A stretch of 64,000 nucleotides of DNA from CAVXXB01 sp963765585 (lineage in GTDB: Bacteria; Calditrichota; Calditrichia; JAJRVZ01). The position numbers and the translations under genes are program-made. Where the stretch lies: NCBI GenBank assembly GCA_963765585.1, contig CAVXXB010000008.1, positions 620,001 through 684,000 on the forward strand, in the 5' to 3' direction. The notes beneath the pieces are model-generated. The model searched no databases. It saw only the letters and a list, made by a program, of their open reading frames with translations, and was not told the origin of the DNA. This document shows positions 36,989 to 45,306 of the stretch, piece by piece (position 1 is the stretch's first letter; each line of letters begins with the position of its first letter).

Positions 36989-37140
36989 GATGATTAGGGA
37001 TTGGGAATTGGGAATCGGCTATTGGCTATCGGCTTTCGGCTTTCGGCTATTAGTAGAGAGCAAATTACCAATTACTAATTACAAGTTCCAAGTTCCGATT
37101 TCCAAGTACCCAGTGCCTAGCACCTCATACCAATTATAGT
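36989..37140. repeat. Heptamer array mosaic between agaR and the GH109 gene
   Basis: Right after the agaR stop: GATTAGG/GATTGGG/AATTGGG repeats, then CGGCTAT/CGGCTTT repeats (37016-37050), then AATTACC/AATTACT/AAGTTCC repeats in the opposite sense (37062-37110). No promoter is obvious, so the GH109 gene may be read from the agaR promoter. Confidence 0.65.
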
Positions 37141-37184
37141 CTGTGATTAGGTTCACATCACCCATCTTTACAAAGGAGATCAGT

Positions 37185-38561
37185 ATGAAGGATCATGATG
37201 ATATGCAAAGATCAGACTTGAACCGGCGGGATTTTATTAAGAAAACCAGCGCACTAAGCATCGGCGCAGTTGTTGCCGGTTCTGCCCTGGTTGCATGTGC
37301 GCAAGATGAGCGAAAAATTACCAGCAAACCGGGTTTACCAAAAGTGGATCCAATAGAAACGGTTAAAATCGGATTTGTCGGTGTGGGAAACCAGGGTTCG
37401 AGTCATGTTCGCAATTTTTTGAATATTGAAGGTGTGGAAATCCGGGCCATTTGTGATATTGTACCGGAGAAAGTAACCCGTATGCAAAAATGGGTAACCG
37501 ATGCCGGATTTGCCAAACCAACTGGTTATTCAAAAGGTGAAGAAGATTTTAAGCGCATGTGTGAACAAGAGGATCTTGATCTGGTATTTACGGCCACACC
37601 ATGGAAATGGCATGTACCAGTATGCCTTTCCGCCATGAAAAATGGCAAACATGCTGCCACTGAAGTCCCGGCAACCGTCACTATAGATGAATGCTGGCAA
37701 CTGGTTGAAACAGCTGAGAGTTTGAATAAACATTGCGTTATGATGGAAAACTGCAATTATGACCGGCGGGAATTATTATTTTTAAATCTGATCCGCAAAG
37801 GCATGCTGGGTGAACTCGTACACGCGGAATGTGGTTATTTGCATGATCTGCGAAATTATAAAGTGGGCGATTTGTATGAGGCCCAATGGCGTATCATGCA
37901 TTCAATCAACCGGAACGGGAACTTATACCCAACCCATGGTCTGGGACCAACCGCCCAATGTATGAATATTAACCGGGGAAATCAGTTTGATTATCTGGTA
38001 TCAATGAGCAGTCAGTCTCGTGGACTCAACCTGTATGCAGAGGAAAAACTAGGCGCTGATCATCCCTTTGCCAAACAAAAATATGCCCTGGGTGATGTAA
38101 ACGTAAGTATAATAAAAAATAAGGATGGTTCAATCATAACTGTGTATCATGACACCAATCTGCCAAGACCTTATTCACGTATCAACATCATGCAGGGAAC
38201 AAAAGGGATTCTCAGGGGCTATCCGGATGGTGTACATATCGAGGGCCGCAGCCCGGCACATACCTGGGAAGATATTGAAAAGTATTTTGCTGAGTTCGAG
38301 CACCCCATGTGGAAAAAATTAGAGAAACTGGCCGAAGGTGCCGGACATGGTGGTATGGATTATATCGAAGACTACCGCCTGATCCGGGCACTCCAGACTG
38401 GTACAGAGACAGATATGGATGTATATGATGCGGCAGCACTGAGCTGTATCGCCGAAGTGAGTGAAAAATCAGTGGCCAATAAAAGCGCTCCGGTTGATAT
38501 TCCGGATTTCACCAGAGGTATGTGGAAGACACGTGAACCATTTGGCATTATTGAGGGTTAA
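37185..38561 (+). CDS. GH109 alpha-N-acetylgalactosaminidase (NAD-dependent, Tat-exported)
   Basis: ATG at 37185, preceded by AAAGGAG, gives 458 residues. A twin-arginine signal (LNRRDFIKKTSALSIG) exports the folded, NAD-loaded enzyme. The Rossmann motif is VKIGFVGVGNQGSSHV. The sequence then follows the Elizabethkingia alpha-N-acetylgalactosaminidase family closely: ATPWKWHVPV, MMENCNYDRRE (active-site Glu), GYLHDLR (Tyr-x-His), NRNGNLYPTHGLGP (Tyr and His), PRPYSRINIMQGT and the ending PDFTRGMWKT. GH109 enzymes cleave terminal alpha-GalNAc, for example blood-group A, through an NAD-dependent oxidation-elimination route. Lying beside agaR and opposite agaS, it would feed GalNAc to that pathway. 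Confidence 0.93.
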   Translation: MKDHDDMQRSDLNRRDFIKKTSALSIGAVVAGSALVACAQDERKITSKPGLPKVDPIETVKIGFVGVGNQGSSHVRNFLNIEGVEIRAICDIVPEKVTRMQKWVTDAGFAKPTGYSKGEEDFKRMCEQEDLDLVFTATPWKWHVPVCLSAMKNGKHAATEVPATVTIDECWQLVETAESLNKHCVMMENCNYDRRELLFLNLIRKGMLGELVHAECGYLHDLRNYKVGDLYEAQWRIMHSINRNGNLYPTHGLGPTAQCMNINRGNQFDYLVSMSSQSRGLNLYAEEKLGADHPFAKQKYALGDVNVSIIKNKDGSIITVYHDTNLPRPYSRINIMQGTKGILRGYPDGVHIEGRSPAHTWEDIEKYFAEFEHPMWKKLEKLAEGAGHGGMDYIEDYRLIRALQTGTETDMDVYDAAALSCIAEVSEKSVANKSAPVDIPDFTRGMWKTREPFGIIEG

Positions 38562-38562
38562 T

Positions 38563-39276
38563 GTGCGATATTTGATTTTTTTAATATTTACACTAACGCT
38601 CATTTTTTCATGCACTAATACTAAAGACAAGCCTGATCAAATTGAACTCAAGAAGGGGTTACCGGATTCCAACCTGGTAGCCCTTGAGTTTATTCTGAAC
38701 ATTGATCGGGATGTCTATGACTATACTACCTATGGCGAAGCACCGCAAATTGCCATCTGGATTGAAAATCCGGATTCCGCCTCTATCAGGACCGTCTGGG
38801 TGAGTAACCGCTCCGGAAGGAATCAATGGAAAGGTAAAGTTGAATGTCCGGTCGCCCTGCCCTATTGGGAAAGCAGACATCGCTCGGAAAAAAGTCAATT
38901 TCGTGAGAGAAACATTCTCGAACGATTGATAGATGCCATAAGCGGGGCCACGCCCACCGGCGGTGAATTTATTACCTCGATACATGTGCCTTTAAAATCC
39001 CACTGGTATTATTTTATTGAAGTAAACGCGTCCGGGGATTATAACAAACATTTTCCTTATTGGTCAAAGGATGGTCTGCCCGATTCAGAAGGAAATGGTC
39101 AACCGTCTATAGTGTATAGTGATTCAATAACGGCAAGAAGTGGAAATCAAAATACCCCCATGATTATCGGCCGAAGTGACCAACGCCAACCGGTAGATTC
39201 ACTTCTTGAAGATTTGGAGGGGATCACAACTGCCGGAGACTTAATCCGTAATATTGAAGTAGTGTGCAGGAAATAA
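38563..39276 (+). CDS. Exported lipoprotein, possibly DUF2271-like
   Basis: GTG at 38563, one base after the GH109 stop and five after GAGGG, gives 237 residues with a lipobox FTLTLIFSC. The core QIAIWIENPDSASIRTVWVS, then LPYWESRHR and ISGATPTGGEFITSIHVP resembles DUF2271, a family of periplasmic proteins often linked to redox or flavin maturation; this match is tentative. The tight spacing implies the same transcript as GH109. Its stop is followed after two bases by a REP pair. Confidence 0.75.
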   Translation: MRYLIFLIFTLTLIFSCTNTKDKPDQIELKKGLPDSNLVALEFILNIDRDVYDYTTYGEAPQIAIWIENPDSASIRTVWVSNRSGRNQWKGKVECPVALPYWESRHRSEKSQFRERNILERLIDAISGATPTGGEFITSIHVPLKSHWYYFIEVNASGDYNKHFPYWSKDGLPDSEGNGQPSIVYSDSITARSGNQNTPMIIGRSDQRQPVDSLLEDLEGITTAGDLIRNIEVVCRK

Positions 39277-39278
39277 GT

Positions 39279-39355
39279 TGTCATTCTGAACGTAGCATAG
39301 CGGAGTGAAGAATCTCCAAATGGCCGGGGATCCTTCGCTAACGCTCAGGATGACA
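39279..39355. repeat. Inverted REP pair overlapping the 3' end of kbaY
   Basis: GTCATTCTGAACGTAGCATA (39279) and, on the other arm, TCCTTCGCTAACGCTCAGGA with TGACA (39331-39355) are two opposed copies of the GTCATTCTGAGCG module. The right copy lies inside the kbaY reading frame and supplies its stop codon TAG. Confidence 0.75.
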
Positions 39356-40174
39356 ATTAAAAATCGCCTGATATTTATCACTCACCAGTTTTGTAACCGC
39401 TCTGATTGCCGGCGGAAAGACTTTGCGTAAATCAATATCTTGATTGTCTGCCATCTCAGATTTGAGATGCTTCATAAATTCATTTTTTATTTCCGTCGCC
39501 AGGTTAATTTTACAAATTCCCTTTTCAATGGCCTTACGTAATGTTGCGGCCGGCACCCCGGAACCGCCGTGAAGCACCAGACAGGCATTGGTGACAGAAT
39601 TAATTTTTTCCAGACGCTCCAGATCTAAGTTCGGTTCACCTTTATAAAAACCATGAGCCGTACCGATTGCCACAGCCAGGGAATCAATCCCCGTTTGCTC
39701 TACAAACTCAGCCGCCTGCTCCGGATCCGTATATCCGGAACTGGTAATCTCTTTCTGCCCCAGTTTGGCCACATATCCCAGCTCGGCCTCCACATGGGCT
39801 TTATACTGCTCAGCCATTTTGACCACACGGGACGAGACCTCTATATTCTCTTCAAATGACAGTTCACTGGCATCGATCATCACTGAGTCATAACCGGCAT
39901 CAAGGCAACTCTGAACCAAGTCAACCGAACTTGCATGATCCAGATGCAGCCATCCCTTTACGCCAAACTGATTCAGAGCCGCACGTGCCAGATGGGATGC
40001 CACATCCAGCCCCAAATAATCAAGGGTGCTTTTTGATGTCTGGAGAATAAGCGGTTCTTTTAGTTCAACAAATGCAGAAAGTACGCCGCATAATGTCTCA
40101 TAATTATAAAAATTGATGGCAAGAACGGCAGATTTTTCTTGCTGCTTTTGTTTTAAGAATTCACGTAATTTCAT
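39338..40174 (-). CDS. kbaY: Class II tagatose-1,6-bisphosphate (fructose-bisphosphate-type) aldolase KbaY/GatY
   Basis: A 278-residue cytosolic aldolase. Zinc ligands and active-site segments are visible: GWLHLDHASSVD (His), AIGTAHGFYKGEP (His) and LVLHGGSGVP (His), plus CKINLATEIKNE near the C-terminus. It cleaves tagatose-1,6-bisphosphate to DHAP and glyceraldehyde-3-phosphate. The ATG overlaps the TAA of the PfkB kinase (TAATG), so the two are coupled. The last residues, CHPER and the stop, are encoded by an inserted REP-like repeat, so the natural C-terminus has been replaced by a few residues; catalytic residues are untouched. Confidence 0.92.
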   Translation of the reverse strand: MKLREFLKQKQQEKSAVLAINFYNYETLCGVLSAFVELKEPLILQTSKSTLDYLGLDVASHLARAALNQFGVKGWLHLDHASSVDLVQSCLDAGYDSVMIDASELSFEENIEVSSRVVKMAEQYKAHVEAELGYVAKLGQKEITSSGYTDPEQAAEFVEQTGIDSLAVAIGTAHGFYKGEPNLDLERLEKINSVTNACLVLHGGSGVPAATLRKAIEKGICKINLATEIKNEFMKHLKSEMADNQDIDLRKVFPPAIRAVTKLVSDKYQAIFNCHPER

Positions 40175-41142
40175 TATTCTTCAGTATATCCGAATCTTTC
40201 CGCGGCTATTTTCATCACCTGATCCATATTCTGAAAGGCGGTGGTTCCACCGGCGGCAGTGGTTGATATGGCACCGGTCAGATTTCCGAATGATTGACAC
40301 ACCTCAATGGGCTCCTTCCGAACATAGCGGGAAATGAACCCGGCATTAAAACTATCCCCTGCCCCGATTGCATCCACCACATCCTTATTCAGAAACGGCT
40401 CCATGTGCGTTATTTTCCCCCCGGACATACAGGCTGATCCGGCACTTCCCAATTTTACGGCCACGATATTTGCCACATCCCGGATGGATTCCAGAGCATC
40501 ATGATAATCCTCTTTTCCGGTGAGGTGGGCAAGTTCCTGCTTGTTTGGCAGGAATACATCCACAAAAGGCAACAGCTCCATGAGTGGTATATCCCATTTC
40601 TCATAGGGATCCCATTGCACATCCAGGGAAGTTGTTAATCCGATTCCCTTTGCTTCTTTAAATAACTTTAATACATCTGGTTTTAAAGCCGGTTGCAGAA
40701 ATATGGATGACAGATGTAAATGCATTGCAGATGTCAGGTTGTTAAATGGAATATCTTTTAGACAGAAGTGATTCATAGCCCCGGGATGGGTCACCATGGC
40801 CCGGTCTTCGTCATAATTAAGTATTATTGTCGCACCGGTTTTTAATTCATCAGACCGGATGATCAGATCCGTAACCACATCGTTCGCTTCCAGGCTGTCA
40901 ATACAAAGATCTCCAAACTGATCTTTACCGATCATACCTACAAATGAGACATCTGTCCCGAGACTGCTCAGATTACTGGCAAAAATGGCCGATGAACTAC
41001 CCAGGGTCAGGGTCATCTGATCGGCAATTTTTTCCTTGCCCATTTCAGGATACCCGTCGATATTGTTCAGGATCAAATCTACATTTAATTCACCAACTAC
41101 AATGACACCTTCTGATTTTTTCATATTTGTTTTCCAATTCAT
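40174..41142 (-). CDS. PfkB-family sugar kinase (candidate GalNAc or tagatose-6-phosphate kinase)
   Basis: ATG at 41142 after AGG gives 322 residues. PfkB features: GELNVDLILNNIDGYP at the start, GMIGKDQFGDL, PNKQELAHLTG and the anion-hole/catalytic signature DAIGAGDSFNAGF with the base aspartate. The GalNAc pathway needs a kinase for GalNAc and one for tagatose-6-phosphate; being coupled to kbaY, this gene favours tagatose-6-phosphate, but the family cannot be split by eye. A leader repeat sits 17 bases before the start. Full length. Confidence 0.9.
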   Translation of the reverse strand: MNWKTNMKKSEGVIVVGELNVDLILNNIDGYPEMGKEKIADQMTLTLGSSSAIFASNLSSLGTDVSFVGMIGKDQFGDLCIDSLEANDVVTDLIIRSDELKTGATIILNYDEDRAMVTHPGAMNHFCLKDIPFNNLTSAMHLHLSSIFLQPALKPDVLKLFKEAKGIGLTTSLDVQWDPYEKWDIPLMELLPFVDVFLPNKQELAHLTGKEDYHDALESIRDVANIVAVKLGSAGSACMSGGKITHMEPFLNKDVVDAIGAGDSFNAGFISRYVRKEPIEVCQSFGNLTGAISTTAAGGTTAFQNMDQVMKIAAERFGYTEE

Positions 41143-41158
41143 TAGTTGCCTTTTTTTT

Positions 41159-41362
41159 ACCACGGAGATCACAAAGGACACGAAGGATATTATAGAAATG
41201 TCCAATGTCCAAGTCCGAATGCCAAATGAATGTCCAAAATCAAATGCTTAAATATCCATGTAAATAATTATCATTGGACATTGAAAATTGATTTGTCATT
41301 TGGATTTTGACATTATGATTTTATTATATTTTCTTCGTGTGCTTCGCGCCCTTAATGGTAAA
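41159..41362. repeat. Two inward-facing leader repeats around a short spacer
   Basis: ACCACGGAGATCACAAAGGA (41159, minus sense toward the kinase) and TTCTTCGTGTGCTTCGCGCC (41331, plus sense toward the HAD gene's 3' end) are two leader-type repeats. Between them are variants of CATTTGGACATT, GTCCAATGTCCAAG and CCAAATGAATGTCC (41198-41320), another degenerate repeat set that can pair. Confidence 0.55.
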
Positions 41363-41399
41363 CAATCCAATTTACAGATCAACTACAATTTCCATTAGT

Positions 41400-42104
41400 T
41401 TAATCATTCTTCAGAAATGAGACAATTTCATTTATACTATCAACCTGATGATCCGCAATCGCCACTTCTGTTTCAATGGAATATTCATTCCTGAGATAAA
41501 TACATTTAAGACCGGCTGCTTGTGCACTTTGAATTCCTGCAGCAGAATCCTCAACCGCAAAACAATGATCCACGGGACGGTTAATACCTTTTAATGCCAG
41601 ATCATAAATATCTTTAGCCGGTTTTTTATCATCTACCATATCACCACTCACGATGATAGAAAAACAATCTTCGTATGACAATTTCCCTTTTGCATGACTG
41701 GTCAGACGTGATAAAATTACATCAATTTGTTCCCGGATGGAAGACGAAGCCAATGCCAGCAATATCCCTTTTTCCTGACACAATTGCAACAATTCAAAAA
41801 TTCCCGGCATGGGTTCCAGGTCGGCTGATTTTAGCATTTCCAAATAGATATCATCACGATATCTTGTTGTTTTTTCAACCGGTAGCGGATCTGATTCGAA
41901 AAAAGTGGCATTAATCGTCTTTACATTATTTTCGATCGAGTGACCAATAAAACTATTCAGAAATTGATCATCCGCTTCTATTTCATATTCTAAAAGCATC
42001 ACACGGAATGCTTCAACATGGATTGGCTCTGTATCTGCGAGTACGCCATCCATATCAAGAATAATGGCATCAGGCTTCTGTGGAATATTTTTTAACATGC
42101 ACAT
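41400..42104 (-). CDS. HAD-family phosphatase, beta-phosphoglucomutase-like
   Basis: A 234-residue cytosolic enzyme. HAD motifs in order: I, IILDMDGVLADTEPIH; II, LALASSSIREQ; the lysine in DDKKPAKDIY; III/IV, CFAVEDSAAGIQSA. A four-helix cap follows motif I, as in beta-phosphoglucomutase and sugar-phosphate phosphatases. Lies between the kinase and C-N hydrolase genes, same strand, with gaps of 183-257 bp filled by repeats. It may remove excess sugar phosphate from the GalNAc pathway; substrate not determinable. Confidence 0.87.
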   Translation of the reverse strand: MCMLKNIPQKPDAIILDMDGVLADTEPIHVEAFRVMLLEYEIEADDQFLNSFIGHSIENNVKTINATFFESDPLPVEKTTRYRDDIYLEMLKSADLEPMPGIFELLQLCQEKGILLALASSSIREQIDVILSRLTSHAKGKLSYEDCFSIIVSGDMVDDKKPAKDIYDLALKGINRPVDHCFAVEDSAAGIQSAQAAGLKCIYLRNEYSIETEVAIADHQVDSINEIVSFLKND

Positions 42105-42157
42105 CTTTCGAATATTGATGGGATGCTTCGCTTGCGTAAAGCATATTAGCAGTAACG

Positions 42158-42196
42158 TGTCATTCTGAACGTAACGCAGAGGAGTGAAGAATCCCC
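42158..42196. repeat. REP-like module
   Basis: GTGTCATTCTGAACGTAACG followed by GAGTGAAGAATCCCC is a copy of the GTCATTCTGAGCG...GAATC module, single here, in the spacer between the HAD and C-N hydrolase genes. Confidence 0.65.
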
Positions 42197-42287
42197 AAGG
42201 ATTACAGAATCTACTGGCTGTTATTATAGCAAATATAAAGATTAATCACAAATCTATTGCGCGGGTACTTGATGGATTGCTCTCATT

Positions 42288-43247
42288 TCATTTAAAATTA
42301 AATCTCACTTTTCGGACATCCTCTTCATTACCGGTAGATTCTGTTAGCAGATTGTATAAATCCGGACGACGGCTCGTGATCCAGCGCTGCCCCGTACAAT
42401 GATCACGCATACTCATATCCAGATCAGCAATAACCATATCATCCTCCGCCTTCCAGGTTTCTGTCAATATCGCACCATAGGGGTCAATAATCATGGCATT
42501 GCCCGTCCTTACCTCATCATCATCAAGTCCCACGCCATTACTATATATCAAAAACATTCCGTTATCATGGGCGCGTGCAGGGAGCCAGGTCATCAGCCAT
42601 TCCCGCCCCTTTGGGCCCAGGAATTCTGATTGAATCGCTTTCGGATTCTTCTTTCTGTTTTGCCATAATTCCGGATCAATTCTACCCATACATCTCGGAC
42701 TGGGACTATGACATCCACCGGTTTGGTGTGGCGCAATCAAAATCTCAGCTCCCTTAAGTGCCGTGATCCTGACATTCTCAATAATGTTATTATCATAACA
42801 AATAAGAATTCCGGCTTTTATTCCCTGCGGCAGATCAAAAATGGTGTATTCATTTCCACTCTTCATGTGTTCACTGATAAAGCAATGTAATTTTCTATGA
42901 GCGGCATACCTGCCATCAGGCATTGCAACAATATATGTATTATATAGATTTCCGTCCTCACCCAATTCAATCAATCCTGCACCGATTGAGATGTTATACT
43001 TTTTCGCCAGATATAATAGTTCTTTTATGGAAGGCCCCTCCGGGACCGATTCGGCAAGTAACTCAATATCCGGCTTTGCCAAATTTCTTACATGCCAGTA
43101 GCCGGTAATACACATTTCCGGAAAGATTATCAATTCTACTTTGTGTTCAACCGCCTCGATAACAAAGGATTTAATTCGATTTAAATTGTATTCTTTATCA
43201 CCAGCATGATGGTTAAATTGAACTGCAGCGCTTTTTATTTTATTCAT
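42288..43247 (-). CDS. Carbon-nitrogen hydrolase (nitrilase superfamily)
   Basis: A 319-residue cytosolic enzyme with the complete nitrilase triad: Glu in LIIFPEMCITGY, Lys in AAHRKLHCF and Cys in AGILICYDNNI. Members hydrolyse amides such as N-carbamoylputrescine, beta-ureidopropionate or omega-amides. It has an unusual loop (HQTGGCHSPSPRCMGRIDPE). Placed with the GalNAc genes, it could act on an amide-containing intermediate; an N-acetylhexosamine-phosphate deacetylase (AgaA) is not seen in the window. That link is inference only. Confidence 0.88.
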   Translation of the reverse strand: MNKIKSAAVQFNHHAGDKEYNLNRIKSFVIEAVEHKVELIIFPEMCITGYWHVRNLAKPDIELLAESVPEGPSIKELLYLAKKYNISIGAGLIELGEDGNLYNTYIVAMPDGRYAAHRKLHCFISEHMKSGNEYTIFDLPQGIKAGILICYDNNIIENVRITALKGAEILIAPHQTGGCHSPSPRCMGRIDPELWQNRKKNPKAIQSEFLGPKGREWLMTWLPARAHDNGMFLIYSNGVGLDDDEVRTGNAMIIDPYGAILTETWKAEDDMVIADLDMSMRDHCTGQRWITSRRPDLYNLLTESTGNEEDVRKVRFNFK

Positions 43248-43398
43248 ATATTGCTCCGGCCATTTTTATAAAATTCTAAATTACGATAAATCATAAATCT
43301 ATGTTTCTCTCAATTAACTTGCAATATTCTAAAATGTCACCTATTTTTTAATGCAAATCTAAATATAAATATTTCCGGATATTTTACATTATAAAACT

Positions 43399-43863
43399 AT
43401 GCACGATCAGATCAAAATGGATGATTTTTTTGAAATCAGAATGATCACACCCGGTGAAAACTTAGACTTTGATAAAATCAGAGTACTGACGAGTCAGTTG
43501 GCACCGGACTATACACCTCCTGACAACAGTACAATCATGCACATCCTTAATACAGAACATACAAAAATATTTGTAGCTCAGGTAAAATCCGAACCACATG
43601 CGATAGTAGGTGTTTTGTTAGTATGTATTATTCACCTACTGACAAGCACAAAAATACAGATTGAAGATGTAGTGGTTGACAGCAATTTCCGTGGCCTGGG
43701 CATTGGTAAGGCGATGATGAAAAAGGCTATTTCTTATGCGAAGAAAATCGGCAGTGCAAAAATAGATCTTACCTCCACTCCTGACAAAAAAGCAGCAAAT
43801 AATTTGTATGTAAAATTAGGCTTTAAAAAAAGAAATACCAACGTATACCGGCTTAATTTGTAA
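43399..43863 (+). CDS. GNAT-family N-acetyltransferase
   Basis: A 154-residue protein with GNAT motifs: IEDVVVDSNFRGLGIGKAMM (acetyl-CoA-binding loop R-G-x-G-x-G/A) and ATPDKKAANNLYVKLGF-type motif B near the end (here TSTPDKKAANNLYVKLGF). Divergent from the C-N hydrolase gene with a 150-bp shared spacer. No ribosome site precedes the ATG at 43399; an internal ATG at 43417 is an alternative. Acceptor unknown. Confidence 0.85.
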   Translation: MHDQIKMDDFFEIRMITPGENLDFDKIRVLTSQLAPDYTPPDNSTIMHILNTEHTKIFVAQVKSEPHAIVGVLLVCIIHLLTSTKIQIEDVVVDSNFRGLGIGKAMMKKAISYAKKIGSAKIDLTSTPDKKAANNLYVKLGFKKRNTNVYRLNL

Positions 43864-44417
43864 TTAAACTAAAATGTTTATTTCGTTATCAAATTTTAAT
43901 AGTATACACATAATTCCCGGAACGGTTTCAGACCATTCCCTTAATCAAGATCGTAGTGTCATCCCGATAGAATCGGGATATGAAGAAATGAAAAGCAGGA
44001 TTAAAAGATGAAACCATCCCGTACCAGCCTGGCTGCGCCAGTCTTTACGGGACAGGCAGAATCCTCAGAGGGAAACTCTGAGAACTCTAAAAGAATATCC
44101 TTTAGGAGATATTACTGAAAAATTAATTTCATGTATCCCGATTTATCGGGAAAGTTCACTCATTACTTGGGCCAGGTCTGTTAGAATATTCATATTGCCC
44201 AGGTGCTAACTTACCTGAAAGCAGAAAATCTAAAAGTCGTATTGTTGATCAATTTTAATGTTGACAAATTAAAAGAAGGAGTAAAGAGAGTTATCTTATA
44301 AGAGATCACAGAGGGGAGAGGATTAGAAATAGTATTAACATAAATAATATTAATAATTTACTCTGTGTACTCTGTGGTTATTTATTACACTACCATCAAG
44401 ATTATGAGGATAATTTA
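43864..44417. other. 554-bp gene-free region with three hairpins and a leader repeat
   Basis: No convincing ORF. Hairpins: ATCCCGAT-AGA-ATCGGGAT (43961-43979), CTCAGAG-GGAAA-CTCTGAG (44064-44082) and TCCCGA-TTTA-TCGGGA (44136-44151). Between them is a GC-richer piece (CCTGGCTGCGCCAGTCTTTA, about 44030). A leader repeat CTCTGTGTACTCTGTGGTTA (44361-44380) stands 38 bases before the next gene, in sense. The region may hold a structured RNA or decayed repeats; I cannot name it. Confidence 0.5.
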
Positions 44418-44816
44418 GTGTTAAAAATTACAACGATATTATTATTGATCCTTTTCATCGGCTGCAGCCAGGATAAACCGGAAGAAACGGTTGAAACCGG
44501 CCCGGTTGAATACCAATTAATTTCCCATGCCGGGTACGATACTCTTCCCGCGTCAAACGTAACCATTCTTATCACTGATCAAACTTTTTCCGGCCAGGGG
44601 CCCATCAATCGGTATTTTGGTAAAATAACTGATAACCGGATATTGCCTGCCATTGGCACAACTATGATGGCCGGTCCCGACCACTTAATGAAATATGAAC
44701 CGCAATATTTTAGTGCACTGGATTCCGCAATGGTTGAGGGAATTGGGACGAATACGCTGCGGATAACCAGAAATGGAAATGAAATATTGGTTTTTGAAAA
44801 GATCTCTTCGAGATGA
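44418..44816 (+). CDS. Small lipoprotein of unknown function
   Basis: GTG at 44418 after GAGGA gives 132 residues with a lipobox (ILLLILFIGC). The mature protein is short and mixed alpha/beta (LISHAGYDTLPASNVTILIT, MMAGPDHLMKYEPQYFSAL). No family recognised. It is followed by a strong nested hairpin (44841-44883). Confidence 0.7.
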   Translation: MLKITTILLLILFIGCSQDKPEETVETGPVEYQLISHAGYDTLPASNVTILITDQTFSGQGPINRYFGKITDNRILPAIGTTMMAGPDHLMKYEPQYFSALDSAMVEGIGTNTLRITRNGNEILVFEKISSR

Positions 44817-44840
44817 CATCAAAAAACGTTTTTTGCGCAG

Positions 44841-44883
44841 GGACACGGCACCCGTATAACGGGGTCTCCGACATGCCGTGTCC
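44841..44883. repeat. Nested perfect hairpin
   Basis: GGACACGGCA (44841-44850) pairs perfectly with TGCCGTGTCC (44874-44883), and inside it ACCCGT pairs with ACGGGGT. A smaller palindrome CAAAAAACGTTTTTTG lies just before (44820-44835), directly after the lipoprotein stop. It may end transcription or be another REP-type element. Confidence 0.65.
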
Positions 44884-44919
44884 TTTAACCGATTGCCTGG
44901 CGCCGAGTACCGAGTTAAC

Positions 44920-45183
44920 ATGACAAAAATCCGTAAAATAGTAATCACATTCATGCTGGCATTTTATCTGGCGGTAAACACCTGTGACAAATCATACTAT
45001 TTTTCTTATAACACGACCTATCATTCCATAACTTTGGACGACTATCCTGAAAATGTTTTATACGATAGCATGACACATTCCGATGGTGATTTTCAACCAG
45101 GAAGATTTGTCAAACATCCTGCTAATTTCTATCCGGGACTAAATATGATCAGAATAAATGAATTTAGATTCTCTCTTAACTAG
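44920..45183 (+). CDS. Small putative lipoprotein, unknown
   Basis: ATG at 44920 gives 87 residues with a hydrophobic N-terminus ending in a possible lipobox (VITFMLAFYLAVNTC). The remainder is polar with many Tyr and Asp residues (YYFSYNTTYHSITLDDYP). No relative recognised. An ATG at 44878 lies inside the preceding hairpin, so I prefer the later one. Could be a spurious ORF; the signal-like start is the main support. Confidence 0.5.
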   Translation: MTKIRKIVITFMLAFYLAVNTCDKSYYFSYNTTYHSITLDDYPENVLYDSMTHSDGDFQPGRFVKHPANFYPGLNMIRINEFRFSLN

Positions 45184-45306
45184 AGGATAATGATTTTAGA
45201 TTTTAGATTTTGGATTTTGGATTAACCTGTCATCCTTTTTCGAGCATCCAGTATCCTGTATCTTGTATCTTGTATCAAACTATTCACAAATTATCCGAGG
45301 TACACC

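Noticed and set aside
37016..37050. CTTTCGG repeated twice upstream of the GH109 gene, looking like an AgaR site
   Set aside because: It belongs to the CGGCTAT/CGGCTTT heptamer array that also occurs at 60280-60470 away from any Aga gene, and lacks the inverted arm.
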